Assembly: GCA_900766865.1 (NCBI GenBank) | Contig: CAAFXA010000204.1 | Span: forward strand, 1-7,133 | From: an uncultured Akkermansia sp. | Lineage (GTDB): Bacteria > Verrucomicrobiota > Verrucomicrobiia > Verrucomicrobiales > Akkermansiaceae | Direction of reading: 5' to 3' | Length of the DNA: 7,133 nt | In this document: in pieces, positions 5,703-7,133 of the stretch | How the letters are laid out: each line of letters starts with the position of its first letter | Position numbering within the stretch: the first letter of the stretch is position 1 | The notes under the pieces: model-generated | What the model was told of the DNA's origin: nothing | The model's database searches: none | The model's input: the letters and a program-made list of their open reading frames with translations, nothing else | Made by a program: the position numbers and the translations under genes

Positions 5703-7027
5703 GAATCAAAACGAATACGCGGGTCTATGAATGCCACCAGTATATCGGAGAGCAGATTCCCCACCACAATGAAAACAGAACTGAGCAACAGAGTGCCCAT
5801 TATCAGCGAATAATCCTTATCCAGCAGAGCCTGGAAACTCAACATGCCAAATCCCTGGATATCAAACACGCGCTCGATAAGCAGAGAGCCGGCCACAACA
5901 CCACCAAGCGTGCTGCCCAGTGTAGATGCCAGAGGAATGACCGAACTCCGGAAAGCATGCCCCCACACAGCACGACGGAATGGCACCCCCTTGGAAACAG
6001 CCGTTCTTACATAATCGGCCGATAAATGCTCCATGAGATTATTCTTCATCATCATGGTTATCATGGCAAATGAGGATACCACATAGCAGCTGAGGGGCAG
6101 AACTGTATGAGCCGCAATATCCTTCAACTTCTCATACCACGTCATCCCCGGAAAATCCGGCCCCGTAAGCCCATACAGGGGGAACCACTCCAGGCGAGCC
6201 CCCAGGTACACCAGCAACACGGCGCCCAGCGCAAAACCGGGCACCGCGTACCCGATAAAAATAAGAAAGCTTGTGGCACCATCGAACAAATTATTATGAT
6301 TCAGCGCCTTGCATACCCCCAGAGGTATGCTGACGGCATAGGAAATGATAATACCAAGAATGCCAAAATACAGGGACACGGGCAGGCGTTCCATCATCAT
6401 GCTGCCCACCGGCTCGTTGTACTTGTAAGAACGCCCCAGTGTCCCCTGCAACAAGCCATCGTACGCCTTGCGGTATGCCACCACCCGCCAGCGGGAACAG
6501 GCCGGGCTCTTTGCCCTGGCCGCAATAGCCGCAGAATCCGTCACACCATGCCGACGTGCCCAGCGCTGCGCCCTCTGCAGGGGGGATTCCACCCGTACGC
6601 GCCACCCCTCTTCTTCAAACCAGGGGGCGGCCAGATAATTGGCATCATGCCCATCCCGCTGCACAGAAATAACCGCAGAATGCCCACTGAGAGAAGATAC
6701 GGTAAGCTCGGCCGTATCGTTTTCGTCAAACTCCGCCTTGCAAATCTCCACCTCACGGCGACGAATTCCCACCCACTGCAGATAGGCCTTCCACACAGGC
6801 TCCTGCAAGTTAAAAAGCTCTTCCAGGCGCTCAATATCAGCCTCGCTCACCATAGCTCCGGCAGGTCCGGAAGCTTTCTCACCGGAGAGAGCACCTATAG
6901 CCTGCTCCTGCAGAATTCGCTCCACAGGCCCCCCCGGCACCATACGCGTCAGGCAAAACACCACAAACGTGATTCCTATCAGAGTGACGGGAATCAACAG
7001 CAGACGGCGTATGATGTATTGGCGCAT
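5699..7027 (-). CDS. yejB: YejB-like peptide ABC transporter permease with enlarged first outside loop
   Basis: This is the first membrane subunit and the promoter-proximal gene of the operon, 442 residues from ATG 7027. The N-terminus MRQYIIRRLLLIPVTL followed by RMVPGGPVE (28-36) is characteristic of YejB, as is the C-terminal DPRIRFDS. Membrane helices lie near residues 8-28, 215-238, 252-277, 304-327, 362-384 and 408-433. The ATPase-contact loop is around DYVRTAVSKGV to SSVIPL (338-366). Between the helix after the first membrane segment (LEELFNLQEPVWKAYLQW, 68-85) and GTLGRSYKYNEPV (195-207), where E. coli YejB continues almost directly, there are about 100 extra residues. ATG 7027 was chosen over an in-frame GTG at 7048 because it matches the YejB N-terminus and because that GTG lies within the putative promoter. 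No Shine-Dalgarno is seen. The stop overlaps the yejE start by four bases. The name rests on recalled family similarity along nearly the whole core. Confidence 0.9.
   Translation of the reverse strand: MRQYIIRRLLLIPVTLIGITFVVFCLTRMVPGGPVERILQEQAIGALSGEKASGPAGAMVSEADIERLEELFNLQEPVWKAYLQWVGIRRREVEICKAEFDENDTAELTVSSLSGHSAVISVQRDGHDANYLAAPWFEEEGWRVRVESPLQRAQRWARRHGVTDSAAIAARAKSPACSRWRVVAYRKAYDGLLQGTLGRSYKYNEPVGSMMMERLPVSLYFGILGIIISYAVSIPLGVCKALNHNNLFDGATSFLIFIGYAVPGFALGAVLLVYLGARLEWFPLYGLTGPDFPGMTWYEKLKDIAAHTVLPLSCYVVSSFAMITMMMKNNLMEHLSADYVRTAVSKGVPFRRAVWGHAFRSSVIPLASTLGSTLGGVVAGSLLIERVFDIQGFGMLSFQALLDKDYSLIMGTLLLSSVFIVVGNLLSDILVAFIDPRIRFDS
6458..6757 (-). other. Inserted extracytoplasmic domain in YejB
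   Basis: Residues about 91-190 of YejB have no match in the family members I can recall. The first half looks beta-rich, with alternating stretches such as ELTVSSLSGHSAVISVQRDG and GWRVRVESP. The second half looks helical and basic (LQRAQRWARRHG, AAIAARAKSPACSRWRVVAYR). Two cysteines, C96 and C177, could form a disulfide across the module. In DppB/YejB topology this loop faces the solute-binding protein. I do not recognise a named domain. Confidence 0.6.
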
Positions 7028-7038
7028 TTGACGGGGGC

Positions 7039-7068
7039 ATTTTAACACATTTCACCCCCTACCTGCAA
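7039..7068 (-). promoter_or_regulatory. Putative sigma70-type extended -10 promoter of the yej operon
   Basis: On the minus strand a -10 candidate TAAAAT (7044-7039, five of six consensus bases) is preceded by TGT, giving an extended -10. A weak -35 candidate TTGCAG (7068-7063) lies 18 bases upstream. Only 11 bases separate the -10 hexamer from the yejB ATG, so transcription starting at the normal distance would leave a 5' leader of just a few bases. This is sequence resemblance only. The promoter preferences of this organism are unknown, and transcription could also come from upstream. Confidence 0.45.
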
Positions 7069-7072
7069 GCCC

Positions 7073-7132
7073 TTAGTACGCAGCAAAACCTGTTTTCTTC
7101 AAAAAAGTTGCGGCCTCAGTCCAGCTCCTCAA
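7073..7132 (-). CDS. Possible C-terminal end of an upstream minus-strand gene (partial)
   Basis: One minus-strand frame is open from the window edge to a TAA at 7075-7073 and reads LRSWTEAATFLKKTGFAAY, 19 residues that look protein-like. The other two minus frames stop sooner (one ends FEELD at 7118-7116, the other stops at once). The plus strand is also open here from 7077. If the frame is real, the gene would end 45 bases before yejB and could be co-transcribed with it. The fragment is too short to assign a family. Confidence 0.3.
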   Translation of the reverse strand: MRSWTEAATFLKKTGFAAY

Positions 7133-7133
7133 A

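Noticed and set aside
6107..7045. Plus-strand open frame (312 codons) opposite yejB
   Set aside because: Antisense shadow of a well-supported permease gene; no motifs, and composition typical of a complementary strand.
7028..7048. In-frame GTG start for yejB at 7048
   Set aside because: It adds seven residues absent from YejB proteins and overlaps the putative -10 element; ATG 7027 matches the family N-terminus.

Overview
The window carries one four-gene operon on the minus strand for an ABC-type (oligo)peptide importer of the Yej/Dpp/Opp class. It converges on the 3' end of a plus-strand gene for a GreA/GreB-family transcript cleavage factor. The base composition is moderate to slightly GC-rich. 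The cleavage factor has its GreA-like module behind an N-terminal, largely helical extension. From memory, chlamydiae also have an unusually long GreA. Together with four operon genes that lack Shine-Dalgarno sequences, this points to the Planctomycetes-Verrucomicrobia-Chlamydiae group. My best guess is an Akkermansia-like verrucomicrobium, but this is inferred, not proven.

Layout from left to right: bases 2-793 (+) hold the C-terminal 263 codons of the GreA-like gene. Bases 794-877 are a short convergent spacer with a perfect 10-bp hairpin terminator, probably serving both strands. Bases 878-1861 (-) encode a single-domain ABC ATPase with a DppD/OppD-type C-terminal extension. Bases 1883-4084 (-) encode a YejA-like solute-binding lipoprotein. 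Bases 4104-5702 (-) encode a YejE-like permease. Bases 5699-7027 (-) encode a YejB-like permease. Bases 7028-7072 hold a plausible extended -10 promoter lying so close to the yejB start that its transcript would be nearly leaderless. Bases 7073-7132 (-) may be the last 19 codons of another gene.

Transcription order is therefore yejB, yejE, yejA, ATPase, with a 4-base ATGA overlap and then gaps of 19 and 21 bases. This arrangement implies one transcript and one complex. YejB and YejE form the membrane pore, lipid-anchored YejA captures peptide outside the inner membrane, and the ATPase drives uptake.

The main oddity is that three of the four subunits are enlarged, mostly on the extracytoplasmic side. 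YejB has an extra domain of about 100 residues in its first outside loop. YejE has a two-repeat MORN_2/YwqK-like module in the equivalent loop plus an extra N-terminal membrane hairpin. YejA has about 130 extra N-terminal residues and 14 non-lipobox cysteines. The ATPase is half the size of the tandem YejF of E. coli and ends with two CxxC pairs, and no second ATPase gene is present here. No RNA genes, mobile elements, CRISPR arrays or long repeats were seen. Every stretch of more than 300 bases is covered by a gene.
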